In this document: positions 21,206 through 33,020 of the stretch, one piece after another
How the letters are laid out: the number at the start of each line of letters is the position of its first letter
How positions within the stretch are numbered: position 1 is the first letter of the stretch
From: Stomoxys calcitrans
Lineage: Eukaryota; Arthropoda; Insecta; Diptera; Muscidae
Length of the DNA stretch: 64,000 nt
Reading direction: 5' to 3'
Assembly: GCF_963082655.1 (NCBI RefSeq)
Contig: NC_081554.1
Coordinates: forward strand, 46,558,826 to 46,622,825
Program-made: the position numbers and the translations under genes
Notes under the pieces: model-generated
Told to the model about the DNA's origin: nothing
What the model saw: the letters and a program-made list of their open reading frames with translations, nothing else
Databases searched by the model: none

Positions 21206-22860
21206 TTTATATCCACCACCGAAGGATGGGGGCATATTCATTTTATCATTCCGTTTGCAACACATCGAAATATCCCTTTCCGACCCTATCAAGTATATAT
21301 ATTCTTGATCAGCGCAAAAATCTAAGACGGTCTAGCCATGTCCGTCCGTCCGTCCGTCTGTCTGTTGAAATCACGCTACAGTCTTAAAAAATAGAGATAT
21401 TAAGCTAAAACTTTGCACAGATACTTTTTTTTTTGTCCATAAGCAGGTTAAGTTCGAAGATGGGCTAGATCGGACTATATCTTGATATAGCCCCCATTTA
21501 GACCGATCCGCCGATTTAGGGTCTTAGGCCCATAAAAGCCACATTATGTTAGGCCCCTCGTTATACTTCCTTTCCGATTTTGCCGAAATTTGCGACAGTG
21601 AGTTGCATTAGGCCCTTCGATGTCCTTCTTCAATTTGCCCCAGATCGGCCCAGATTTGGGTATAGCTGCCATATAGACCGATCTCTCGATTGAAGGCTTT
21701 GGGCCCATAAAAAGCGCATTTATTGTCCAATGCCTTCGAAATTTAGGACAGTGAGTTGTGTTGGACCCTTCGACATTTTTCTTCAATGTGGCTTGGATCG
21801 GTCCAGATTTCGATATAGGTGCCAAATAGACCGATCTGTCAATTTAAGGTTTTGGGCCCATAAAAGGCGCATTTATTGTCCGATGTCGTCGAAATTTGGG
21901 ACAGTGAGTTAGACTAAGCCCCTCGACATACTTCTGCAGTATGGCACAGATCGGTTCAGATTTCAATATAGCCGCCATATAGACCGATTTCTCCATTTAA
22001 GGTTTTGGGGCCATAAAAGGCGCATTTTTTGTCCGATTTCGTTACAATTTGGGACTGTGAACTGTGTTGGGCCCATCGACATTCTTCTTCAATGTGGCTT
22101 GGATCGGTCCAGATTTCGATATAGGTGCCAAATAGACCGATCTGTCAATTTAAGGTTTTGGGCCGATAAAAGGCGCATTTATTGTCCGATTTCGCCGAAA
22201 TTTGGGACAGTGAGTTAAGTTAAGTCCCTCGACATACTTCAACAATATGGCACGGATCGGTACAGATTTGGATATAGTTGCCATATAGACCGATCTCTCG
22301 ATTTAAGGCTTCAGGCCCATAAAAGGCGAATTTATTGTCCGATGTCGTCGAAATTTGGGGCAGTGAGTTAGGTTAAGCCCCTTGACACACTTCTGCAGTA
22401 TGGCACAGATCGGTTCAGATTTGAATGTAGTTGCCATATATGTCGAAAAGCCTAACATAAGTCGCTGTGCCAAATTTCATTGAAATCGCATTACAAATGC
22501 GCCTTTTGTGTGGCCAAGACTTTAAATCGAGATATCGGTCTATATGACAGCTATATCCAAATATGGCACGATCTTGAGAATATTTGGTACGAATATTGCG
22601 GATCCTAACGCAAACACATTGTACCAAATTTCAGCGAAATCACATAAAAATTTAGCTTTTATGGTCTTAATACCATAAATTGGCAGATCGGTATAAATGG
22701 CAGCTATATCCAAATTTAACCCGAACGTTAGCATACTCAGTACGAATGTCAAATTTCATCCAAGTCGGATAATAAATGTGACTCTAATGGTGCTAAGACC
22801 TTAAATTGCCTGATCGGAATAAATAGGGTCCATATCAAAATTTACCACATCTTCAACCTT
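21206..22860 (+). mobile_element. Central-repeat element with class C units in two orientations (E8)
   Basis: A head (ATATCCACCACCGAAGGATG, ATATATATTCTTGATCAGCG, GTCTAGCCATGTCCGTCCG) leads into six plus-oriented class C units to about 22440. Two to three reversed C-like units follow (ATCGGTCTATATGACAGCTA) to about 22860. The flip lies at CATATATGTCGAAAAGCC. No 3' hairpin tail is visible. Confidence 0.75.
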
Positions 22861-23610
22861 GACATGCCTATGGACAAGAAAAGAATCTGTGAATAGTTTC
22901 AGCTAATTATCTCCCTTTTTGGCATTTTGAGTCGTTCAAGTCATGTCCGTCTGTCTGTTGAAAGCACCCTTACTTTTGAAGAAGTAAAGCTTGAAATGTT
23001 GCACAAATACTTCTTGTTAGTGTGATCGGTTGGAATTGTAAATGGGCCATTGGATTTTGACTTTTAGAGCTACTAGAGGGCGCAATTATTTTTCGATTTG
23101 GTTGAAATTTTGCATGACGTGTTTTATTATGACGTTCAACAACTGTGCTAAGTATGGTCCAAATCGGTGTATAACCTGATATAGCTGCTATATAAACCGA
23201 TTTCGTATCTTGACTTCTTGAGCCGCTAGAGGGCGTAATTATTATCCAATTTGGATGAAATTTAGCTTGAAGTGTTTCGTTTTAACTTACAACAAATATG
23301 CTAAGTATGATCCAAATCGGTTTATAACCATATATAGCTCTACCATATAAACCGTTCTACCGATTATATTTCTTAAGCCTATAGAGGGCGCAATTCATAT
23401 CCGAGTTTGTTGAAACTTTGCACAATGACTTACCTTTGGTCTTAAACAACCAGACTTATTCGTTTGTAACTTGGTATAGCTTCAATAGCATTGAAACTCT
23501 TATCCATTATCAATTGTTTCCCTATAAAGAAATATCGGGCAAATAACTTGACAAATGCCACCGACCAACAAATGAGGACGAACTCAGTACGCCTTTACTT
23601 GTTTGATTAA
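22861..23610 (+). mobile_element. Central-repeat element, class A, degraded head and tail (E9)
   Basis: A worn core and short microsatellite (GTCGTTCAAGTCATGTCCGT, CTGTCTGTTGAAAGCACC) and a leader are followed by about three class A units. A degenerate tail (AAATATCGGGCAAATAAC, CTCAGTACGCCTTTACTTG) ends near 23605. Confidence 0.7.
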
Positions 23611-23666
23611 ATCTAAAACTGTTTACAATCACAATCGTGATTGAAAATTTTGTAATTTACAATCCT

Positions 23667-24500
23667 CTAGTTCGCTGTCAAGTCAAGACCATACGGTGAA
23701 TGACTCATAAAATCGATGTTTAGAATGCTCAAAAATGCAGTTGTTTGAGCCGATGTGTGAGAGATCGCTTTGTCGTGGTGAAGAATGATCCGTCTTCGGC
23801 GGTAAGTTTTCCCGATTTCTTGGAAGACAACTGGCAAACAAATGGTTGTGTACCACTCGGAATTGACTGTTCGGCGTTGTTCTGGTGGTACGATTGTGAT
23901 ATGTCCAGTTTTTCCGAAAAACAGGCAATCATTTGCTTGAAAGTGCTTCGTGCGCAAGGAAATTTTGTTGGATTTGGCTCATCTTGAAACACCCATACAA
24001 TCGACTTCTGTTTACTTTCGAGCTCATACGCATAATTCAGCACCTATCACGATGTCATAGACATGTTTCGAAGCACAGCGATTGCATTTTTGAAGCATTT
24101 CTTTTGACCAATCGAGACGAACCTTATTTTGAGCGATTGAGAAATTGTGTGGGATCTAACCCGAACAAATTTTTTGACGGTCAAATGTTCATGCAATATT
24201 GAATGTATGCTGGTCCCACTAATGCCATAAGTTGTCTCAATCTCACTATAGATCACATGACGATCTTGCGATATCAGCTGGCACACAGCATCAATGGTTT
24301 TTTGGACGACCTTTACGAAATTCGTCTTGGAGTGAACTACGACCTCGGTTGAATTCACCATACCATCGATAAACTTTGATCCTTGATGGAGCTTCATCGC
24401 CATAAATTGAATTAAACTCATCGATGCACTGTTGTTGAGTTAATCTACGTCGAAAGTTGTAAAAAATAGTCAGACGAAAATGTTCACGAGTTAATACCAT
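23667..24500 (-). pseudogene. Mariner transposase pseudogene
   Basis: This is a cut-and-paste DNA transposase relic of the mariner group (D,D34D in the family). From 24500 leftward there is the first helix-turn-helix region (MVLTREHFRLTIFYNFRRRL, then YRWYGEFNRGRSSLQDE). A second follows (SQDRHVIYSEIETTYGISGT and HSILHEHLTVKK). The first catalytic motif is damaged: GDE has become GAE near 24045 with a small deletion beside it. WVFQDEPNPTK, EQRRTVNSEWY and the second aspartate in ILHHDKA are still readable. The third motif, normally PDLAPND, reads LDLTAN then stop, so that acid is lost. At least three frameshifts occur, and about 280 of 345 residues are traceable. Confidence 0.9.
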
Positions 24501-24668
24501 TTTTTGGGCGAGATGAATCCTTTAGGTTACTGTAAACAATACAAATGGCTCTCGTATGTCAAAACGTTTTGAGTACATATAACCTTAAAACTATCAAGCT
24601 TAACGATAGAGCTGTCAGTTGGCAGATTCCAACACAAGGGTTGTCCAATCCCGAATATAAAAGGCAAC
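23667..24668 (-). mobile_element. Mariner element, 3' truncated
   Basis: The 5' end on the minus strand is near 24668, where the sequence reads GGGTTGCCTTTTATATTCGG. A 5' UTR containing GACATACGAGAGCCATTTGT follows, then the transposase start at 24500. The copy stops in the last third of the gene at about 23667. No right terminus is found. Confidence 0.75.
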
Positions 24669-24960
24669 CCTCGTAGGACCCCTACTTCCCATATTTCGAC
24701 AAATCTATAGCAACAGCATGAAAGCCGGTTCTACATAACGAATTAACCCGATGGAGTCTCTTTCATCGGCCGAGGGCTGGCGCCTCAGTGGATAACACAC
24801 TGCTACGATTTTTTGGAAAATTTCACTGATCTTTGCCCCAACATAGCACCTTAAGTTCATATTCCAGGGAGTAAACATCTGTGTACCAAATAAAGAAATG
24901 AATTGGAGTTTTAAAAAATTTCAATAATTTTTTAATTGGTTCGATAAAAGAATTAATTGG

Positions 24961-26000
24961 AAGAGACAAAAATGTCGTCCATCCTGTCGAAATCACGCAA
25001 ACTTTCGAAGGAGTAAAGCTAGGCGCTTGAAATTTGGCACAAATATCTCTTATTAGTGAAGGTCGGTTGAAATTGTAAATGGGCCAAATCGGTCCATTTT
25101 TTAATATGGCTGCCGTATAAACCGATCTTGGGTTTTGACTTCTTGGGCATCTAGAGGGCGCTATTCCTATCCGATTTGGCTTAAACTTCCCATGAAATGT
25201 TTTGATACCACTTCCAACAACTGTGCTAAGTATGGTTCAAATCGGTTTATAACCTGATATAGCTGCCATGTAATCCGATCTTGAGTCTTGACTTCTTGAG
25301 CCACTAGAGGGCTCAATTCTTATCTGATTTGACTGAAATTTTGCACTAATTGTTTTTTTATGACTTCCAACTACTGTGCCAAGTATGATTGAAATCGGTC
25401 TATAACCTGATATAGCTGCCATATAAACCGATTTCGTATCTTGACTTCTTGAGCCGCTAGAGGGCGCAATTATTGTTTGATTTGGCTAAAATTTAGCATG
25501 AAGTGTTTTTTTTTGTGATTTCCTACAACTGTGCTAAGTATGGTTGAAATCGGTCTATAAACTGATATAGCTGCCATATACACCGATCTTGGGTCTTGAC
25601 TTCTAGAGCCTCTAGACCCCCAAATTCTTATCCGATTTGGCTAAAATTTTGCACGTGATGTTTTGGTGCCACTTGAAATCACTGTACTAAGTATGGTTCA
25701 AATCGGTTTATAACCTGATATAGCTGCCATGTTATCCGGTCTTGGGTCTTGATTTCTTGAGCCACTAGAGGGCGCAATTCTTATCTGATTTGGCTGAAAT
25801 TTAGCATGGAAATTTAGCAAGTGTTTTGTTATGAGTCACTCCGATAAATATGGATCAAATCGGTACATAACCTGATGTAACTACCATAAAACCCGATCTG
25901 AAATCTTGGCCTCTAGAGGGCGCAATCTTTATCCGATTTTGCTGAAATTTTGTACAACAGCAACATAAATTTCCAATTTGTTTTTAACCTACCCATAGCC
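24961..26000 (+). mobile_element. Central-repeat element, class A units (E10), head partial
   Basis: It starts in a reduced microsatellite and leader (CCATCCTGTCGAAATCACGC, GGAGTAAAGCTAGGCGC). Six class A units follow with GATATAGCTGCCATATAAAC or CATGTAATCC variants. The terminal hairpin and 3' tail are missing, and the last unit fades near 25990. Confidence 0.75.
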
Positions 26001-27520
26001 TTACTATAGGTAGATTGGATACCGTTACTTGGTATCCAAGTTTACTTACATCACCCACATGATAGATATACACAACCCAATTTCAGAAAAATGCATTTGA
26101 AATTAAGCTCAACATTGAACTGCCAATTTAAACCCGCTGAAATGCAATACTACTTGAATACTCTCATATCATATTGACATCTTTTACTTTTTAAAAATTG
26201 AGCTGCATAGCATCATTGCTTTGCGTATTTCAATCCTCCACAAAATACCAATGGATTGAATCTTTCCGGCAACCCGTTTCACATTCTCAAGTTGTTTAAA
26301 TTGAATCATTATTAATGGAGCATTTGAGTGGTAGAGTTTTAAGTTGATCTGTTTTGACCTTACAAGGGTTTTCAACGTACACTGTAGATGTCTGCCAACC
26401 AAAATCTACATTTGACACCAAGTTCTTAGGATACACTTTTCGCACTGGCTTCCTCTACTTCTGTGTACCGCCCCTTGCTGCCATTCGCGATGGCAACCAC
26501 GTCCTTTCGATTCAATTTTTTATGATGATTCTTTGCAACTTTAGTTTTCTTATCACTCTGGCAGTGCGTGTGCAGCAGCAGCAGCAGCAGCACTCACATT
26601 AGACATGGATGAGAAGGTGGATGAGACACCACAAGATGCTGAATCCATAGAGGACAAGGAACAACTAATGACAGCAGTTGCAGAGTCAGTGTGCTACCAT
26701 CAGCACCAGCACCAGCAGCAGTAGCTTCGGCACCATCTATGGGTTCATTTTTCCCACTTTGAAAGGAAAATTTATTGTAAACTCTGTAAAGTGGCATAGC
26801 AGCAACGGCATTGAAGTAAAGACAAACTCAAATGGAATGTTCTTAAACTTATGGTACAAGCAAATGACTGGAGGGAGGAGTACCGGGAACGGTGACACTT
26901 ATTTTACTCGGCAAATGAGGTCAAATTTGTCAAATGAAGTTTAACACAAAAAAAGGGGGAAAAAACCAAAAGAAGCAAGCAACATTCAAATGCTGATAAT
27001 AAAATGATAAATGTTTAAAAATTTTCTTCCTGCGTTTTTTTTCGTTCTTTAGATTTCCTTTCACTCATTGTTCTGTTTGGTTGTTGAAGGCAGCTCTTCT
27101 GCGTGTATGGTTGTGGGTGTGGCTGTGTGTGTGTGGGCGATAGAAACTTTAAATGGATTTTAAATATTATTTGAAATGCACTCTTCGCGTATTAAGTAAT
27201 TTATGCAGCTCAAAGTTAAGTTCGCATTTTCATTAATTATTTGTACATTTTTCTCTTCATGGCATTCTCAGATAATGTGTTAACGAAGGGGATATACTAT
27301 GGAAATTTGCATCAAATATCTTTTTGGTTTAAAATAAAATATAGTAACAGAAAGTATTGATTATCTAGACGAACCGCCAATTATAGATCATTGTGCTCAC
27401 CCCTCATATATTCCTTATATGTACACCCTCGTAAGCCCTGTAGTACTACATTTGGACTTTTAAATGCACCTCATCCTGCCTGCCGAAATGTTTAAGAACC
27501 CAAGATCTCTGAAAAGCTTG
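26001..27520. other. Intergenic sequence with short CAG tracts
   Basis: Contains a CAGCAGCAGCAGCAGCAG run at about 26573-26591 and imperfect CAGCACCAG text near 26700-26720. A TG-rich run lies near 27115-27140. Frames here (up to 88 codons) are broken around the CAG tracts and show no domain. I cannot support a gene. Confidence 0.5.
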
Positions 27521-27655
27521 AAAGGCAAAATTTCAATGAAATTTTCTCTAAAGACAACATTTTAGCGAAATTTTCTCTTAAGGCAAAATTTCAATGAAAT
27601 TTTCTTTAAAGGCGAAATTTCAATGAAATTATTCTATTCAGGCGTTAAAATTATA
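27521..27655. repeat. 29-bp tandem repeat, about four units
   Basis: Units read AAGGCAAAATTTCAATGAAA followed by TTTTCTCTA, with small changes. Four successive units lie at about 29-bp spacing. Confidence 0.8.
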
Positions 27656-27837
27656 GAGTTTAGTGAAAAACTGAAATTAATATAAATACTTTGACATAAC
27701 AAAGGGCGACCATATGCACCGAAATAATCGAAATGGGCTCATATGCAGCTGCAGAGCTAAATTCCGAGGCGGCAATTATTTCACAAAAAAAAGATAAAAT
27801 TCTCAAGGAACATTGGGTTGAATTTATTTTATTTTTT

Positions 27838-28430
27838 TTTTTTATACCCATAGGATGGGGGTTTACTAGTCTAGTCATTCCGTTGGTAACACCTAGAAAT
27901 ATTGATCTGGGGCTCGATAAAGTATATTCTTGATCGTCTCAACATTCTGAGTCGATCTAGCCATGTCCGTCCGTTCGTCTGTCGAAATAACGATAGCGGT
28001 CGAAGGCGTCAAGCCAGCCGCTTGATATTTTGCACAGATACTTAATATTGATGTAGGTTGTTAGGGATTAAAAATGGGCCATATCGACTCAGATTTGGAT
28101 ATAGCTTCCATATAAACCGAACTCCCGATTTGGCTCCTTGAGTCTCTGGAAGCCGCACTTTTTGTCCGATTTAACTAAAGTTTTGCATTTAGTGTTCTGT
28201 TATGACTTTCAACAACTGTGCTAAGTCCAGTTTAAATCGGCCAAGAACCTGATATAGCTTCCATATAAACCGATCTCCCGATTTGACTTCTTGATCCCTA
28301 AAAAGCAGCAATTTCTGTCAGACTTGGCTGAAATTTTGCATATAGTGTTCTGTTATGACTTCCAGAAAATGTGCTAAGTACGGCCCGAATCGGTTTATAA
28401 TCTGATGTAACTATCACTGGAGAATCCGAG
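27838..28430 (+). mobile_element. Central-repeat element, class D units (E11), 3' truncated
   Basis: The head is present with a shortened hairpin (TTTATACCCATAGGATGGGG), core (GTCGATCTAGCCATGTCCG) and short microsatellite. The leader is followed by about two and a half class D units. The array stops at TGATGTAACTATCACTGG, beside a transposase scrap. Confidence 0.8.
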
Positions 28431-28476
28431 AATCCATTGCTATCAAAACAGTTTTGTATGCAATTTTGCACAGGTA

Positions 28477-28685
28477 TTGGGACGCCAAATGCAACATCTC
28501 TTTCCAAATTTTGTAACGATCAGATCAAAATCATTACAAAATGATGCGAATCGAACTTTTTTGCCCAAAATACAAGAGCTTGACTTGCATGACATGTTGT
28601 TTCAACAAGACGGTGCCAAATGCTACATATTACGCGTAACAATGGTCTTATTGAGAGTCAATTTCTATGAACCTTTTTTGCAATG
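28477..28685 (+). pseudogene. Tc1/mariner transposase fragment around second catalytic Asp
   Basis: It reads LPKIQELDLHDMLFQQDGAK, in which QQDGA holds the second catalytic aspartate, then LRVTMVLLRVNFYEPF. This is the catalytic region missing from the foldback copies at 9655 and 48927, and the style matches the same transposase lineage. No ends, TA duplications or flanking domains remain. The frame passes without a stop into the LINE RT thumb that follows, making a chance fusion. Confidence 0.75.
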
Positions 28686-31325
28686 GGCTAGTAAAAATGG
28701 GTTGAGGAGCAACCCAAGGAAGTCGAAGCTGGTGTTCTTCACTCGCAGACACAAGATACCGAAATTCAGCTGTCAAAGGAAGCGAAGTTTGGCATTGTCC
28801 TCGATTCGAAGCTGTCCTGGAAGAGGAATACGCAAAGGAAAGAAACCGTAAGTCAATGTGTGCTTTTTACTCCTACAAGAGGATGTTTGGTAGGAATTGG
28901 GGGTAACTTATTGACGCATACGGCCATTGTGCGACCGGTACTGACGTATGAGGCTCTGGTAAGGTGGAGGGTCGTGTATAAAAGTACCAGTACGAGGAAA
29001 TTCAAGGTGTTCCCGAGACTGGCCTGATCCGCACCGCAGGCAGCTCTGGAAGTGATGCTGGATATGTAGCCCATTGGGGCTTATATTCGGAACTGCGCCA
29101 CCAAGGTCGCGCTCTAAGGCTGAAGCAGATCGGCATGCTGAAGGAGGACTGGTAATAAATGCGGAGGGTAGACTGAGAAGGGTCTCCAACTATCTGGCAT
29201 CAGTACCGATTAGGACGGACATTCAGAACTTGTTTTCCCGGGAGTGATGAATGGAGGGCAAGTGCTGTGTTTGAGGAAGATGAGACCAAGATCTTCACTG
29301 ATGGCTCCAAGATTAAGTTAGGCCCTGGATTGGGGTTATACTCCAACGCACTCAAAATCGGTATGTCTCCGAGACTACCGGACGAGTGTACGGTCTTTCA
29401 GGCAGAAGTCTGTGCCATAACAGTAGCTGGAAGAATTCGGGCAAACGGTTTACCCCTCTCAAAACTCAGGATTTATGTGGTCAGTATGGCGGTGCTCAAG
29501 GCCTTGGGTTCAAGGAGGTGGGCTAGTGTGGGATGTGTTGCAGAAAGTTTGGAGAACCTGGAAAAAATCCGAGTTCACGATGTGATGCTGGCATGGGCTC
29601 CCGACCATAAAGGAATTCCAGGAAATGAGAAGCAGACAAATGCGCCAGTGGAACCAGTCACCGGTCTAGCCTGCGAGCCATTTGAGATGGCCAGAGCAGC
29701 GTCGATGGCAAGATGGGTCTCGGCGGTTGTTTGCCGGACCACTAGGGCGCTCTGGCCTACCATCGACCATAGTAGGACGGAGTAGGAAAGAGTTATTGAC
29801 GTTCGATAAGATGACAACTTTATATTCAATGATGTCTCCAAGATGGAGTCAGGAACTGGATTTGTGGTAAACTCCGACGCACCCAATATCGATACGTCTC
29901 TGACAATGCTGGACGAGTGAACGATCTTTCCGGCTGAAATCTTTACCATAACAGTAGCCGCGGCGGCACCCTAGATGGGCTCCCACGATTTAACGCTGAC
30001 ATTGGTTCACGGACATGAAAGCATTCCTGGAAATGAGTGGCGGACAAATGCGCCAGTAGTTCATCTGCGCCAGGGGAACCAGTCACTCGTCGTACGAGTC
30101 ATTTGCTGAGCTACTAAGCATAGTAGATGAGATGGCCAGAGCGGCGTCAATAGCAAAATGGGCGGATGGTTGCAGCACCGCTATGACGCTCTGGCCTATC
30201 ATCGACCAAAGTAGAATGAAGGAGTTACTGGCGTTCGATGAGAGGTCGCTGAATACCTTCACAGGGGTCATAACCGGACACTGTGCCACATGGCGGCGGG
30301 CATGAGAATACCGCACAATGACTTCTGCAGGAGTTGTTTCGAAGAGTATGAGGAGATGAATATCGAGCACTAGCTCTATTGATGTCCGGGTTTGGAAGAA
30401 CTCAGCCTCTTTCTTTACCAGGGAGGCAGTTACTCTGCGATCTGGGTGATCTTGCGAACGTACCTTTGGTAGGTCTCGTGAGATTTGTGCACAGGACGGG
30501 ATGGTTCCGATGTAGGCTTCGATAAGATCCGGCGAAGGTGTTTCACCTGCCTCTCAGGATCTTCATTCCTCCTGCTTATTTAACTCGTTTATATTATACA
30601 CTGTATATCCTCTGGATAGTGTCCGGTATAGGTCTTACATCTTCTTTCTCCTCTTCTTCTTTCTAGGGTATGTGGAGGTGACTATCAAGCACTAGCTCTG
30701 TTCATGTCCGGGTTTGGAAGAACTCTGCCTCTTTCTTTACCAGGGAGGCGGTTATTCTGCGAACTGGGTGATCTTGCTAATGTACCTCTGGTAGGTCTTG
30801 TGAGATTTGTAAACAGGATGGGATGTTCCGATGTAGGCTTCGATAAGATCCGGCGAACGCACATAATATTGGGTTGCACAAAAAGTAATTGCGGATTTTT
30901 TAAAAGAAATTAAATGCATTTTTAATAAAACTTAGAATGAACTTTAATCAAATATACTTTTTTTACACTTTTTTTCTAAAGCAAGCTAAAAGTAACAGCT
31001 GATAACTGACAGAAGAAAGAATGCAATTACAGAGTCACAAGCTGTGAAAAAATTTGTCAACGCCGACTATATGAAAAATCCGCAATTACTCTTTGGGCAA
31101 CCCAATACGTGCTTGCGCGAGGGATAGGCGTTTCACCTGCCTCTCTGATTTTTCATTCATCCTGCTTCTTTAACTCGTTTAACGTTTATATTATACACTG
31201 TATAACCTCTGGATAGTGTCCGAGGTATCACATCTTCTTTCTCCTCTTCTTCTTTCTAGGGTATCACAATAGGCCAAACTGGCCTCCGAGTGAACTCACC
31301 TATGTGGGGCAACCCATTGAACCTA
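28686..31325 (+). pseudogene. Jockey-like LINE ORF2 3' half with duplicated RNase H, J3
   Basis: It begins in the RT thumb (WASKNGLRSNPRKSKLVFFT, then LGVILDSKLSWKRN-like text out of frame, then GRNWG). Connection-region text follows. An open RNase H stretch at 29267-29785 reads KIFTDGSKI with the first acid, FQAEVCAI with the glutamate, and AWAPDHKGIPGNEKQTNAPV with the final motif. A second, more decayed RNase H copy lies at about 29790-30200 (FNDVSKMESGTGFV, FPAEIFTITVA). The C-terminal and 3' UTR segment is itself duplicated (about 30340 and 30690). The 3' end is at CATTGAACCTAACCTGGG near 31313. Many stops make it inactive. The element lacks its endonuclease and most of the RT. Confidence 0.85.
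30869..31105 (+). mobile_element. TA-type MITE, copy 3 (237 bp, intact ends)
   Basis: It is flanked by TA at 30867-30868 and 31106-31107. Its inverted termini read TTGGGTTGCACAAAAAGTAA and TACTCTTTGGGCAACCCAA. It is inserted in the duplicated LINE 3' region. This copy shows both ends and the target duplication cleanly. Confidence 0.95.
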
Positions 31326-33020
31326 ACCTGGGTAAGTTTTCTGTTCTCGCCAAGATTCCTGCCCAGGCATTCAGGCTAACCTGTCCTCCTATGAAGGGGT
31401 ATAAAAATTGCTACCACAATCTCATAATTTTGGGCACACAAATATATACAACTTTTTGAATTATTTAAGCTGTTTTTTGCTTTTTTGAACTACCCCAACG
31501 TCTACAATGGAACGCTGCTATGGACGTGAATGTATTTTAAATTTCTTTGGTCATAAATTTGGCTTTAAATATGCACTCCGCCATCATGTCATAATTTGTC
31601 TATTCCCTGAAAGGCTGTTTTGTCAGTCTTGTAATGGTGACTGCTGGTGACCAGGGCTGTTAATAATCATTTTTGTGTCGCTGTCTGTTGTGGCGGTGAT
31701 TGTGGTAATATTCAACAGACAAATATGCGTCGAACATCGCCTGACACAAACAAATACAATTTTAATGACACATTAAATGTGGCACAATAATTTCAGGCTT
31801 AAATTGTATCCTTATCATTATTTGCCGCCTATCGTTAAGACGATAATGGCGATAATGTTTGGGAAGATGAGGCCGTAATTCAGCAGCGTTTTAAATGACC
31901 GAGTATACATATCCATGGAATCCTGTCTGTATGTGTACGAGTGCGAGGATATTTCATTTCCGTTTATACAAATAACGGAACATGATTGAATGAGCGCTTG
32001 AATAGACCGACGAGTCGAAGAGGTCGCTTGGTGTTGGGGAAATTTAAGGCTATGCCATCATACACCCCACCCTGGGAGTTCTGTTTTAAGTCATTAAACC
32101 GGAAATGAAAGAGGAACATAAAGTGGTTCACCAATGAATGGAATTCCTGCAAATAATTTCAATCCACAATAAAATGCATTTGTGTGTGTGTGTGTGTGTG
32201 AGATTGTATCGGCGATAGTAGCATGGTATGGGGGTGTATGAGAATCTGTGGTTATTGGTCTATTCTCCTTACCCTTTGTTTTGATGGATTGAGTTTCTTT
32301 CATAGAGATTTCATTCATTCATTCATTGAATCCTTCTTTCATTTTATGCATTAGTCAGAGGAAGCTGGCAAATTACCGAGTTTTGCTGCTGTATTGTGTT
32401 CCCACACACACACACACATTCACTTACGCACTTGGAAAGTGGTCAATGGGGCATTAAGGGAAAACTCAAACAATTGAATTTCATAAACTTTGTTCTTTTG
32501 GGTCAGGGTTGTTGTTTTCAGGTTGAGGGGTTAACAATAATTAATTTTGATATTAACATTATACAAAAGCTGTAGTGATGATTCCAAGGAAATATTACGA
32601 AGCCAATTTTAAATGTGAAGAGGATTTATAGAAATGTTGACCGATCAAGTGTGGCAGCAGCAACATTGGCATAGTTTCAACCACACCAACCCCATTTACA
32701 TAGCAGCCTCAATTTGGCTGTGCCATGGCAAACTGTTTGAAGCATACATTTCACCTAGTTACTCATTAGGGGAATAATGGAAAATGGCCTACTCATTGAG
32801 ATATCAAGTAGATTGTGGCCTCATTTGATGAAGGCGTTTTTTTTTTGGATTGTTCTTTGTACTGGCCAGTAAAATTAAACTGATATGGTGTTTGAATAGC
32901 AAGTGGTATGAGTTGAAAAAATTGCCTTTGGAACATCAATAAATGGTAAAATTTTAAATATTTTGTTACAAGTGTTTTTAAGTTATCATTGGCTGGCTTG
33001 GCTTTTAGGCACGAAGTTTA
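31326..33020. other. Intergenic sequence with short dinucleotide tracts
   Basis: Mostly unique-looking AT-rich sequence. A GT run lies at about 32182-32202, a CA run near 32404-32417 and an ATTC run near 32309-32327. No coding signature or recurrent element is seen. Confidence 0.5.

Noticed and set aside
26354..26944. Possible gene with glutamine or serine tracts around CAG repeats
   Set aside because: Frames are short, shift across the tracts and show no splice or domain support.
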